From positions 120,157,001-120,221,000 of the forward strand of contig CM075350.1 of the NCBI GenBank assembly GCA_037693485.1: a DNA stretch of 64,000 nucleotides, written 5' to 3'. Within the stretch, counting starts at the first letter, position 1. Every line of letters begins with the position of its first letter. The notes under the pieces were generated by a model. That model saw only the letters and a list, made by a program, of their open reading frames with translations, ran no database searches and had not been told where the DNA came from. Positions 32,439 through 43,800 of this stretch are shown here, in pieces. A program made the translations under genes and the position numbers. The DNA comes from Kitagawia praeruptora. Taxonomy: Eukaryota > Streptophyta > Magnoliopsida > Apiales > Apiaceae.

Positions 32439-35289
32439 ATGTCAAATTCCTCAACTTATTCTCTTGACTCTCTCGATCATATTCTTATTCAAACCCGAAT
32501 AAATTCTCGAAAATTGAAAAAGAAAACTCCATCTCCTACTACCTTTAAGCCCATTATTGATGATTTTGACGACATAGAGATTGAACAAGACACCCTCAAA
32601 CGAAGAGGCAATAGGGTCATTTCTTCTGATGAGGAAGAGACTAATGAAGAAACCAACCATACTGATGAGGACGCGTCCAATGATGAAGATGCGCCATCAG
32701 ATGAGGAAAATCCTCAGAAAGCTTATTCCCCACCTCCTTCTCCTATTCCCTACATCCATCCTCCAGTAAAAAAAGAGTGAAAAGGACTTGGATTGGAGTA
32801 AGTACAACGAAGAACTTTCTGAGATCGAGAAAAACACTATAAGAAAAAGGCTTAGAAAGTTGATTGTGTAGGTATGTCAAGCACAACCTCTGTAGATGAA
32901 TAAAATGGTGTATGAGGTATTACAACATGAATGGTATTTGGGGACGTCCTCCTTCCATGATGCGCCCTCACATATTCAACTATGGGGGTACTTTCAAAAT
33001 TCCTCGAATGGTTCTTACTTCTAAATTAGTTGCCCTTGGAGTAGGCGCGCCCTTACACTCATATTATCGAAGCATCATTGAGTGGTATAACATTGCACCT
33101 ATCCAACTATCCCCCAATAGTTATACCCTTGTTGCTGCTCTTTTTGTTCTTTACCATGATGCCTAACTTGGAATTCCCACCATGGAAGAGTTTAGTTACT
33201 TTTTCAGTATTCGCAAGACTGGTAAGGGTTACTTCTATTTGGTTGTGAACAAAAAGCACAATAAAAAAGGATTCTCTGAAGGAAAGATCAGTAATGTAAA
33301 GAGGTGGAAAGATCCTTTCTTTTACGTTTTTGGATGTTGAAAGAATTAAGGTGACCTTCAACTATGAACCAAGTGAGGACGCGCCTTCTTCGTATATATA
33401 TATATATAATATAGGCCAAGGTTCCAGAGAGAACACCCTTAAAAAGAGAACGAGAGAACACATCATCTAACCATTGAATCTATTAAATCTAATGGCCCCG
33501 CCAGGGGCACCCAATACAAAAAAGTCTTATAATTCAACCCTATATCCATTCATAAAAAAAAATTTAAAAAAAAATTAAAAAAAAATTAAAAAACCTGTTG
33601 TGACGTCACAGTGACATCATCATTATTTTTTATTTTATTTTAATAGGAAAAAAATTTATATTTTTTTAATGAATGGATAGAGGGTAGAATTATAAGACTT
33701 TTTTGTATTGGGTGCCCTTGACGGGGCCATTAGATCTAATAGATTCAATGGTTAGATGATGTGTTCTCTCGTTCTCTTTTTAAAGGGTGTTCTCTCTAGA
33801 GCCTAACCCTATATATATATATATATATTTACCTAATTCATTCACTTCTCTTCACTTCAAAAGATAGAAGAGTAATTGACAAACTTGTGGGTGCGCCCTT
33901 ACTACGAGCTCAAACCATCCTCAATCTACCAGCTGGAAGCTTTGATCACACAATTCTTGTGACCGAGGCAAACTTAAAAAAGTTGGACTTCTCTCCAAAG
34001 AAGTTAGCACAATTATCCCATTTCAACGTTTTAGAAATGGTGTTCCTATAAAATCGACCATCAATGAGGATTTAGAAGAAGGTGAAGAAGAGAATAACTT
34101 GGAAGGGAGTATCCCTACTGACAAGAATATTCCTTCTGATGAGGACGTGTCCTTTCATGAGGGCGCGTCCTTTGATGCTGGTAGATTAACTTACGAACTC
34201 CTATTTTACTTGTCATAGGCATATTACTGTATCATACTCCTTTCTTTATCTTGTTTTAACTTTTGTCTTCTTTGTCCTTCATTCAGATATGGCTGATCTT
34301 CCAAAAGGTTTCGGTATTAATTTGGACAAGCCCTTGGCTGTGAAACCCATCAGGACGCGTCCTCCACGCAAGGAAAATAAACAAGTCACTCCTGCAGCAA
34401 AATCTCCCAAACACAAGATTCCCCTTTCTGATTCCATCAGACCTACATCAAAAGAGGACACATCCTCAAAACCTCAAAAAATAGCTGAAATTCCAGATCC
34501 TACTTTGCAGACATTTCTTGGTGCTGCCTCCTCAAAATACTTCAAGGAAGAAGAAGTAAATAGCTGGTTAACTCGTTTTGAAGAGGAGATTGAAGATGTA
34601 CTTGTTAATGCTTCTGCTCAACTTCACTTTCATTCCAACCATGTCAAGGGTCTTAACAACAAGATCAGGGCGCGCCTTGCCGAGTTGAAGACTGAAAATA
34701 CAAATCTATCCAAGCAACTGAAAGGAAAAGATGAATAATTTAAAAAACTAAGAGAAGCTAAAGACACCCATATTTCCAATCTCAACAGCTATCTTGTGCT
34801 AAGGATCAGTATAAATCCATGGTTGAGTCTATTGAGAAGCTTTCTGCAGCCAATGCTCTACTTCAACTGGAAAGAGATACTCTTGAAGATGACAAGCTAA
34901 ATGGATGGGTTACTGAGAAGAAAGCTATAAAGGACGCATCCTTCGCTAATGGCTTCAAGAATTATACATCTGGTTTCCTTGCAGTTGATCCCAACTATGA
35001 TTTCTCAAAGTTTAGGCAAGACACTGTTGATTGGATTGAAAAATTTGAAGTTAGTGATGTTGATGTGATCAAAACAAAGAGGATTGCTCTGGGACTTGAA
35101 CAACCTCAAGCGGATGAGGACGCGTCCTCTGAGGGAACACCGAGTCCTGAAGAAAAAGTCCCTCCAAGTCTATCTCTTTTGAATTATGAACTAAACTTAT
35201 TTGAGGCGCAGGTCCTCTGTAAAACCTTGCAATTTGTAACCTCGAATTTTATGCTTTTGACCTTTGTTACTGCAATTTTCTTGTCATGA
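32439..35289 (+). pseudogene. antisense extra ORF of the Tat element (degenerate)
   Basis: Reading frames on the + strand, opposite to gag-pol, occupy the space between integrase and 3' LTR. In order: an acidic S/E/D-rich part (32,439-32,777, DDFDDIEIEQ, DEDASNDEDAPSDEE); a part resembling the 'putative gypsy-type transposon' domain of plant elements (32,912-33,330; VPLHSYY-like and PIQLSPNSYTL followed by GIPTMEEFSYFF after a stop); then 34,289-35,289 with a coiled-coil-prone region (LNNKIRARLAELKTENTNL). Stops and frameshifts separate the pieces and a MITE sits between them. Antisense extra ORFs are known in some Tat-lineage elements such as Grande. Function is unknown. Confidence 0.65.
33412..33811. 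mobile_element. fold-back MITE, family AGAGAGAACACCCTT
   Basis: About 150-base inverted ends run from gttccagagagaacaccctt at the left to its mirror near 33,805 at the right, and meet around a short A-rich and gacgtcac centre, so most of the 400 bases can fold on itself. It lies between TA repeats, which hides the exact target duplication. A sister element is at 59,613-60,028. Confidence 0.85.
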
Positions 35290-35879
35290 CTCATATTTTT
35301 ATGCTTTAAAATTAATCTTTTCTTCAAAACTTTGTTTTGATTTTAAGATAAACTTTCTAACATAAATCAAGAGTGGGCGCGCCCTGTTATAAGGGCGTGA
35401 CCTGTGAAATAATATCAGATATTTAAACAACTTGCAACTATATTTCCAAGGACGAATCTTCCATATAAATTCAGGGCGCGCCCTGTTGTATGAGGGCGCG
35501 ACCTCTTGTTCTTCAACAACTTGAAAAATCTGAAAAAAATCTTGAAAATCTGTAAAAACTCTTCATTAATCTTTAAATTATACCCTTATTAAACACAAGT
35601 CTCAACAAAACAAGGGAAGGCGTACATGCACTACCCCCCAAGCTAAGGAGAACAATTATTGAAAACTGAGAAACAAACAAGTCTCAACTAGAACTAGGAA
35701 GGCATATATGTATTACCCCCTAGACTAGGAGAATATTTATTGATACTAGTCTATAACTTAAATATAAGCCTTCATATCACAGAGTAAGCCACGCCTTACT
35801 GGTATTATTTTTTCAAATGCTCCGCATTCCATGCTTTTGGGATTGTGTTACCATCGAAGTCTTCTAAATGATAGGTGCC
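35290..35879. other. Tat spacer between the antisense ORF and integrase
   Basis: This is non-coding. It holds four copies of the GGGCGCGCCC-type motif (35,370-35,510) and a short direct repeat (acaagtctcaac ... ggaaggc ... tactcccccc-like blocks near 35,595-35,640 and 35,680-35,720). Confidence 0.6.
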
Positions 35880-37124
35880 TTACCAAATTATAGATTTGAT
35901 CTTATAAGGTCCTTCCCAATTTGGGCCAAAAACTCCATGGGCTGCAATTCTTGTGTTAGGCATGACTTTTCGTAGAACCAAATCACCCACCTTGAAAGGA
36001 CGAAGCTTCACTTTTCTGTTGTAGTATCTTGCAGCCCTTTGATGATATGCTGCCAACCTCAGCTGCAAAGTAACCCTCAACTCTTCTAACAAATCAAGAT
36101 GTATTCTTTGATTCACAGTATTTGCTTCCTCTTCATAGAAATCTCTTCGAAACGACCCCGCTCCAATCTCTACAAGAATCATTGCCTCAAATCCATAAGA
36201 CAACATGAATGGAGATTCACCTGTTGTAGTTCTAGGAGTTGTGTTGTAAGACCATAAAACCATTGGAAGTTACTCAGGCCAATTCCCCTTGCTTTCTTCA
36301 AGATTCGTCTTCAAAGTATGCTTTATGATTTTGTTAATAGCTTCCGTTTGCCCATTACTTTGAGGATGATATACTGCGGCAAAGTCTTTCTTGATTCTAA
36401 AATCTTCACACAACTTTCGCAACTCCTTGCTATCAAACTGCTTCCCATTGTCTGACACAAGGTTGTAAGGAATTCCAAACCTACACACAATATAGTTGAA
36501 CATAAAATCCTTGATTTTCTTCGCAGTGATAGTAGCTAAAGGCATAACCTCTGCCCACTTAGTGAAATAATCTATAGCAACTACAGCGTGTTTAACACCC
36601 CCTTTAGCTTTTGGAAGTTCTCCAATGAAATCTATTCCCCACATAGCAAATGGCCACGGACTCATCATGGAAGTCAAAGTCGTAACAGGGCTTGTAGAGT
36701 AGTTGGCAAACCATTGGAACTTATCATATGCCTTTTTAAACTCGTAAGCATCTTTCTTTAGAGAAGGCCAATAATAACCATGCCTTAAGACTTTCATAGC
36801 GAAAGAACCACCCCCCGAGTGATTGCCACAGATTCCTTCATGCACTTCCCTGAGAATGTAATTACACTCATCTCCATCTATACACTTCAGAAGCGGCTGG
36901 TTGAAACCCCTCTTGTACAGAATTCCATCATATTCCACATACCTTGCTGCTTGGTATCGTAGTTTCCTAGCTTCAACCTTGTTGTTGGGGAGGATTCCTT
37001 TCCGAATGTAATCTCGGATTGGTGACATCCAAGTAACTTGTATAGTATCTTCAATTTCCATGACTTCCACTTCTGGGATGCAAGGCACTTCCTGAATTTA
37101 TAGAGGAACAGTTCCCAACAACAT
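35880..37124 (-). pseudogene. Tat integrase (one stop, zinc cysteines lost)
   Basis: The - strand encodes the integrase that would insert the DNA copy. Its HHCC zinc-binding part starts HEGICGNH, but the two cysteines are gone (KAYDKFQ where KC-x2-C is expected). The catalytic D-D-E residues are present: WGIDFIGELP, VSDNGKQFDS and NGQTEAINK. One TAA stop (near 36,264) separates 36,270-37,088 from 35,880-36,263; both are in the same frame, and the second carries the C-terminal region (YNRKVKLRPFKVGDLVLRK). The protein upstream of 37,088 is cut at 37,124 by the solo LTR insertion. Confidence 0.88.
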
Positions 37125-38416
37125 TGAAAATGCACACCTAGAGGGGGGTGAATAGGTGTAAATGGCTAACTATGTTTAACTAAAACCGATTTTAAAAATT
37201 ACCAGAAACAGCTTACTGATTTCATTTTATGCAGAGACAAATGGTATGCTGATTGCAAACAGTATGCTGAATGTAAAGACAATAAGTACAGTAAAGTGCA
37301 TAAACAATAAGCTAAATGCAAACAGTAAGTAAAGAGCAGAAAATAAAGAACACAAAGACTTTTAGCCAGGTTCGACCACTAACCCCTATGGTCTACGTCC
37401 TGGTCCCTTACCAACTTGGTAAGAGAATATATTATTGATCACTGAAATAAAACCAATTACAAGATACAATAATATATCTCCCTTAATACCCAGCTGTTGA
37501 CAAATGGCGTGCTGAACTCCTGTTTCTGAACTTGCTCTCTAAGCTATACTTCCCAAGTATACTTCTCTAGCAACGATCACCAAACCCTAGTTCCCAAGCC
37601 AACTTGTCCAACAACTAAACCTTACAATTCGAACAATACAATCAATAGATGAATACAACTCAAACTATGAACTCTCTAAGATATAGCACGTATATATATA
37701 TTAAGAGCTCGAGAGAATCAAAAGAATATAGCAATGAAAAACTGAGTTGTTTGTAATCTTGTGTGCTTGAATATTTTCTCTGAATTCTTCTCCCCTACGA
37801 ATAAACACAAGAACCAGTTTATAAAGCTTCACACCAACGTTCAGAAAATCAATCACCAATTATTCGAACGATTAGAATCAATTTCCAACGTTCAATTGGT
37901 TAGAGATTTTACAAACGTTCTTGTGAACGTTAGTCAGAGGGTTTGGAAGAAAGAAATCGATGAAAACATAACCCTTCTGATTTGTATAGATATAAAACGC
38001 GTATAGGAGATTTTTGTAGAAATAAATCTTATAAGTAAGGAAACTCCTATAAGTTTTATAAAATAATTTAAAGAAAGATATTTGAAAAGATTTGATCTCT
38101 AGAATATATTGTGTACGTATTATATAATAAAGAGTCCTCACATTATATTTCCTGAATTACATCCATGAGAATTTGTCTTGATATTTATCTTCAGGATTTC
38201 TGGCAGTTTGCAAATGGCTTGCTGTTTGTGTCTGTCAGTGCAAATGGCTTGCCAAACTGTCTCTGTTGTAACACCAAATGGCTTGCTGTTTATATATTCT
38301 CTGTAAACTTAATATACCCTGCAAAACCAAGTTAGTACAACCATAACACAATGTTTTATATCAAAATACAAGCAAATAGCATGCTGAATGTGATCATCAA
38401 AACCATAGGAGTATCA
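37125..38416 (-). repeat. solo LTR (Sirevirus-like), 5-bp TSD, inside Tat pol
   Basis: The 1,292-bp block runs TGAAAATGCAC to AGTATCA on the + strand and is flanked by aacat at 37,120-37,124 and 38,417-38,421. On the - strand its end has the C-run (cacccccctctaggtg) typical of Sirevirus-like LTRs. No internal region or second LTR is present. Seven copies of CAAATGGCTTGCTG or close variants lie in two groups (37,238-37,515 and 38,209-38,386). Confidence 0.88.
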
Positions 38417-39038
38417 AACATTGCATCTTTTTGAGATCCCACTTAACTAAAACATCTGCATTGCAATTTTCATCTCGCGGTATACACTCCAATCTCACTT
38501 ATCGAAATCTTTGAATCAATCTTTGTGCACACTTCATATAAAGCTCTGTTCTTGGACCTCGACATTGGAAACCTCCTTTAACCTGCCTCACTACTAACTC
38601 AGAATCACTCAAAATGATAAGATTTAATACCTTCATCTCTAGAGCCATTTTTAACCCGTTGATTAAAGCTTTATACTCTGCAACATTATTAGTTGCTTCA
38701 AACTTGAAGTGAATAGCACTCATGAGTTGATTACCTTCAGGAGTTACCAGAATTATTCCAGCTCCAGCCCCTCCGTTGTTGACTGCTCCATCAACATGTA
38801 ACTTCCACCAAGGCTGCGGAACTTCTTCAAGAGGGCGCGCCCTCTGCGTTGTGGAGGGAGATTCTTCCAAAACAATGGACTTTTCTTCCATCTCTGAATC
38901 AAATTCCAAAATAAAATCTGCTAAAGCCTGACCATTGATTGCTGTTCTTGGTGTATATTCCAAATCAAACTGTCCTAGCTCAATAGCCCATTTCAACATT
39001 CTTCCAGAGGCTTCTAGTTTATGAAGAATAATCCTCAA
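38417..39038 (-). pseudogene. Tat second RNase H (archaeal-type, aRNH)
   Basis: The - strand reads WKLHVDGAVNNGGAGAG, FEATNNVAEYKALINGL and LSDSELVVRQVKGGF, with the D-E-D catalytic residues of an archaeal-type RNase H. This extra domain, after the normal RNase H, marks the Tat lineage of plant gypsy elements. The frame continues past the aRNH towards integrase and is interrupted at 38,416 by the solo LTR. A frameshift separates it from the first RNase H. Confidence 0.88.
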
Positions 39039-39071
39039 TGGATATGCTGTACGAACCTCAATCTTGTGAGC

Positions 39072-39305
39072 TTAAAAATAAGGACGTAATTTCCTAGCTG
39101 CCGGAACCAAAGCGTAGACTAATTTTTCCATACTCGCATAACGAGTTTTTGCATTAAGCAAGCGCTTACTCACATAATAGACTGGAGATTGGTGATCAAC
39201 TTCTTCTCTCACTAAAACCGCACTAGTAGAATATTTAGAGACTTTCAAATACAAAATCAAAGTTTCTCCATCCACGGGCTTTACTAGCAGTGGAGGATTT
39301 CCCAA
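39072..39305 (-). pseudogene. Tat first RNase H (gypsy-type)
   Basis: The fragment LILYLKVSKYSTSAVLV, QSPVYYVSKRLL, TRYASMEKLVYALV is a standard gypsy RNase H. It is separated from the neighbouring pieces by stops at about 39,070 and 39,306-39,320. Confidence 0.85.
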
Positions 39306-39320
39306 CTGTTCTTTGATCTT

Positions 39321-40062
39321 CTAAAAAGCTTCTTCACACTCCGGAGTCCACACAAAATCCTTTACTGCTCCTTTAATAGCCTTAAAGAATTCCTTGCATC
39401 TATCAGAAGACTTTGAGACAAAGCGATTAAGTGCTACTATTCTCCCAGTTAAACTCTGAACATGCTTCACACTAGATGGAGACTTCATGTCAAGCAACGC
39501 CCTGATCTTTCCTGGATTTGCCTCTATTCCCCGATGATTAACCATGAAACCTAGAAATTTTCCAGATTCCACACCAAACACACACTTCTTGTGGATTCAA
39601 CTTCATCCTGAACTTCCTTAAGATATTAAGCATTTCTTCCAAATGCTTGACATGGTCCTCAGCCTTCATGGATTTTACTAACATGTCATCCACAGATACT
39701 TCCATTGTCTTCCCAATCAAATCCTTAAACATCATGTTCACCAACCTTTGGTAAGTTGCCCCTGCGTTTATCAGACCAAAGGGCATTCCAATGTAGCAAT
39801 AGAATCCTCTATCTGTAATAAATGATGTATATTCTTGATTAGGTCCGTACATAGGAATTTGATTGTAACCAGAATAAGCATCCATGAAACTCAAAAGAGC
39901 ATGCCTGGCCGTAGCATCCACCAACTGATCAATTCGAGGTAGAGGAAAACTATCTTTAGGGAAAGCCTTGTTCAAATCTGTAAAATCCACGAAGTCCTCC
40001 ATTTTTCGTTTGGATTCTTAACAAGAACCGGATTGGCTAAACAGTCTGGATAATAAGATTCT
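39321..40062 (-). pseudogene. Tat reverse transcriptase (YVDD altered)
   Basis: RT blocks on the - strand are DFTDLNKAFPKDSFPLP, SFMDAYSGYNQI, GMPFGLINAGATYQRL and the catalytic box, which reads SVDDMLV instead of YVDDMLV. This is followed by GKFLGFMVNHRGIEANP and the thumb/connection (LTGRIVALNRF). At least two frameshifts divide it (near 39,560 and 40,000). The lost tyrosine and the breaks make it inactive. Confidence 0.88.
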
Positions 40063-41538
40063 TTAATCAAACCAACATCCAATAGCATGTCGACTTCTTC
40101 CTTTAATGCCACAGCCCTTTCTCCACTCACTGGTCGACGCTTCTGCCGTATACCTTTCTTTGCAGGATCTATGTTCAATCGATGACAATTGACACATAAC
40201 TTCCGGATCTATTCCAACCATGTCAGCATGACTCCAAGCAAAAACATCCCAATTCTCTAACAGAAAACTGGTGAGCATCCTTCTCAACTTAAAATTTAGT
40301 TGAGAACCGATCTTCAAGAACTTACTCATATCATTGACATCTACTAAAATTGAGATTGTATCCTCTGCAGAACCAGTATTTTCAATCGGTTGAGGTACCC
40401 TTGGATAAAGATCAAAATCAAAACTTCGAGGATCTTCGATCATGGTTTTCCCCTTGGAGGGCGCGTCCTCCTTAAGAGGGAACTCTTCCTCGACAAGGTG
40501 TTGAACCAAACCCTCAAGCAGCACTCTTCTACCTTCAACCTGTTCACCTTTGAGATTGATTGATTTAACTTCTTCCAAGTCCTCTTCAATTTCTTCCAAA
40601 ATTCCTTCATGTAGATCATCTAAGGCTAGGGTATTCCTCACCAGTATACCTTCTGGGCGCGCCCTGTCATAGGGCACTTCTTCCTCTGGCTCTTGAACAA
40701 GATAATGAACCTGGACATCCCCCAAGGAATTACTCATTATGCCTTCAGAGTTATTGACACAGAGGGCGCGCCCACTAATTTTTTGACTTCTAAAGACTTT
40801 GATTGCCCTATGGTAGCAATCCCTTGAATCATGTTGAGATCCCCGAATAGTACCTACACCATTTGGCGTTGGGAATTTCATTGCAAGATGATAGATAGAT
40901 GTTACAACCTTCATTTCCTTCAACAAGGGACGTCCTACCAAAGCATTATGAGCCGATTCTAAATCCAGAATCATAAAATTAATCATCTGGGTGACAGAAA
41001 GAAAACCTTCTCCAAGAGTCACAGGTAATCTAATCGTACCCATCACCTTCACCGCTTCTCCAGAAAAGCCATAAATCCATCCATCATCAGCTGTCATATC
41101 CCTGTCCTGGAGACCTAGCTTTTTGAAAGTGTTATAATAGAGGATATTAGTAGAACTACCATTGTCAACGAAAACCCGGTGAACATACTTTGAACCAATC
41201 TGAAAAGCTACGACCAAAACTTCATTATGGGGGTGATGTATCCATCTAGCATCTTCTTCAGTAAAGGTTATATCAGCGCACTCTCCTCTAAACATCTTCG
41301 GTGGTCTCAATTCTAAGCTATTCACATTTGTCAAAGGCTTATGTTTTGCTTCTCTGGCATATCTCTCTAGTGCATTGTTACTATCTCCACCCAAGTGATG
41401 TCCACCATAGATGGCATGAAACATGAATACTTCCTTCCCTGAAAAATTTCTTCTCTTCAGATTTGTTTTCGTTACGGAGGGCACGCCCTCCATCCTTTCT
41501 GTCAGGATTCTCTCTATGTTTCTTGACCTCCCTAACAA
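40063..41538 (-). pseudogene. Tat protease and RT N-terminus
   Basis: A 491-codon open stretch encodes the region after gag. It includes SNNALERYAREAKHKPLTN, FTEEDARWIHHPHN and the aspartic protease active site VFVDNGSSTNILYYNTFKKLG, then the linker into RT (LLENWDVFAWSHADMVGIDPEV). The GGGCGCGCCC motif appears here as RARP, GRAL and EDAPS in different frames. The first 50 residues overlap the end of the gag frame. Confidence 0.88.
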
Positions 41539-42349
41539 TCCACTCAGTCAAATATCCTTCCTTGATCAGCTCTTCAATTTCATCTTTCAGCTGTCGACAC
41601 TCATATGTATTATGCCCAGTAGATTCATGATACGCACAATATTTCTTCTTATCTTTACTTTGCCAAGAAGATAGAGGTTCTGGTTTCCTGAATAGTCCTT
41701 TATCCTTGTTTACCTCGAAGATATGTTCAATTGATTCAGCCAAGGGAGTATAGTTATCGGGCCTCCTATCATAGGCATAGGTATCCGGTGGTCCCCAACC
41801 TCTCTGAACCCCGGATTCATTCACCCGGTTAATACCAATTGCAGTACGACGCACGGGACTCACAGATCTATCCTTTCTTTTCTTAGCCTTTCCCTTAGAA
41901 TTTCCCTGAGCCTCTATTTTTCGATTATCTGCCAAGGACTGCTTAACAATTTTGAATGATTTAGCTTGTGAAAACACATCAGCTAGAGTAGCTGGATCTC
42001 TTCCTTGAAGATGCTTCCAGAAATCCGTTCCAACTTGCAAGCCAGCTATCAAGAAACTCTTGAGCGTCTCATCAATCGCTCCTCTCACCAAAGTGGATTC
42101 TGCATTAAACCTCTTGAAATAAGATTGAAGACTTTCTCCTTCCTTTTGCTTGATGTTAGCCAGAGTGGTAACTGGAGGAGCATATTTCACTGTTGCCTGG
42201 AACTTTGTCAAAAACAAATTCCTAATTACCTCCAAAGATGTGATTACTCCTGGCCCAAGTTTCTGAAACCATTGCTGAGTACTTTCTCTGAAAGTTGCTG
42301 TCACATCCTCGTCCCCAAATAAATGATTATTAAATACTTTTGAATTCAT
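41381..42349 (-). pseudogene. Tat gag, N-terminally truncated
   Basis: This is the - strand gag of a Tat-type element. It has the capsid part (STQQWFQKLGPGVITSLEVI, NIKQKEGESLQSYFKRFNAE) and the zinc-finger-like CAYHESTGHNTYECRQLKDEI. The usual 150-200 residues before QQWF are missing because the element stops at about 42,350. No 5' LTR of this family is present in the window, so the element is truncated at its 5' end. Confidence 0.88.
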
Positions 42350-43128
42350 TAAAATAGATTTCAGGATTTTTAGATTTAACCAAGATATTGTTTTTAAGAA
42401 TTTCTAGCGAAATTATGAATAGTGAAGTGACACTATAAAGGATAAAGGACATGAAGGGGTAAAAATAAAAGTCCCAGAATAAATTTTAGATATTTTATTA
42501 TTTATTAGAGCAGAAAAATAGTGAATGGAAATATAGTCAAAATTTCAAGATTTTGCTCCGAATTGTGGTTATAAAATCAAGTCATTAGAAAATAAGCAAA
42601 AATAGAAAAGACACAAATTGAGCCAAGAATCATCCTAGAGCCTCTAAATAAATTGAGGAACTCATTTATGAATTTTAGGAAATTTTACGAAGTTCAAGGA
42701 AGTTAAAATGAAAAGGAATAAATGAACCGGATACCCAAGATTTCCGGACCACAATACGACCTTTAAATTAAGCCAGCGCAATTTCAGAAGGAATACTGAA
42801 GAGCAGGTTAGTACGTTTATTATCTTTGGAGTCCCTAGAACATTCCTATATTGAGTTTGAAGAAAAATCTCAAGATTAAGAGTGGGCATGGATGAGTGGA
42901 AAAATATAAGACGAATACACCCCTAAAGAATAGCAAAAATCATTTGGACTCCGATTGAGCTCAAAATTTTAGGGATAATCCTAAATAATATAATAAGAAT
43001 TATCATATCATCGAAATACGTCAACGAGATCAAGAAAGAGGAGAATTAAATTAAGGATTCAAGAATTAAAAGATGAGCGCCCGTGATATACTCTTCGACC
43101 CAAAAATGGGCTTTCGAGTGAGGGGGAG
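42350..43128. other. repeat-derived, no readable gene
   Basis: AT-rich sequence with the feel of a chromovirus LTR interior (gcaaaaatagaaaagacacaaattgagcc). It ends in a purine tract, gagtgagggggagtg (43,115-43,129), on the + strand. No ORF matches a known domain. Confidence 0.4.
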
Positions 43129-43800
43129 TGTTAAAATATAATATAAGATCCATAAAAGGCCTCCCTCTAACACCTTAAGGTTTTAGATGAGTTGGTTACT
43201 TAATAAGAGTGGAAATAGATAATTATCAAAGTTAGTACAAGAATTTTCTAGAAATGGTGTTGGCTTCATTTAAGCATGACAAGTGTCCAAGAGGGCAAAT
43301 TGAACATTTCACAAGCAAATTACAAGATAAACATTCATTTAAACGAAGAACTTATCCATTTTTGATGAAAAATTCGAAGTGGAAGAAGAAAGAAAGAGGG
43401 AGGAGAAGAAAAATTCATAGAAAAAGATTTCTAGCTCGGATTTTGGCGTTCTATAGCTTGTTTCGAAGAGCTTGACAAGAGCTACGATTTGAGGGGTAAA
43501 GTTCTTGATTTTCTCTTCAATAACATGTTCAAAAATGGCTTTGATTCTAGCTTGTTCATGCTTACATAATTCTATAAGTATTAAGTTAGCTATATGATGA
43601 TTATAGTGATGATATATGCTTATATACGTGATGGGTTTGTTGTGTAAGCTTGTAAAATGAAAGTTCTTGGCTTGTGTATGTAAGAACAAGGCTGGGTATA
43701 TAGAGTGTGATGATATTGAGTTGATATAATTGCTTTGGTAAGTGGTTAACATGAGTTTAACCACGGAAATGTTAAGATTATAGCCGTTATAATGCCCGAT
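43129..43800 (+). repeat. LTR start of an unidentified retroelement
   Basis: TGTTAAAATATAATATAAG directly follows the purine tract gagggggag, the layout of internal DNA followed by a 3' LTR. I recognise the ctaacaccttaaggtttta text as a common plant LTR start. The right end is not identified; it may lie beyond the hAT insertion, before 45,260. Confidence 0.5.

Larger units (their letters stand above)
31449..41492. repeat. dispersed palindrome GGGCGCGCCC / GGACGCGTCC, about 30 copies
   Basis: A 10-bp palindrome, usually flanked by GA or CT, recurs through the Tat element. Intact copies include those near 31,452, 31,699, 33,044, 34,352, 35,118, 35,372, 35,477, 38,831, 40,654 and 40,764. Decayed copies include GGGCACGCCC, GGGTGCGCCC, GGACGTGTCC, GGACGCATCC and GGGCGTGACC. 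They lie in the LTR, the antisense ORF region, the spacer, and the gag, pol and RNase H coding DNA. Confidence 0.9.

Noticed and set aside
31449..41492. GGCGCGCC as cloning-site (AscI) contamination
   Set aside because: The copies are many, variable and embedded in retroelement coding frames, with CpG-decay variants; no vector sequence.
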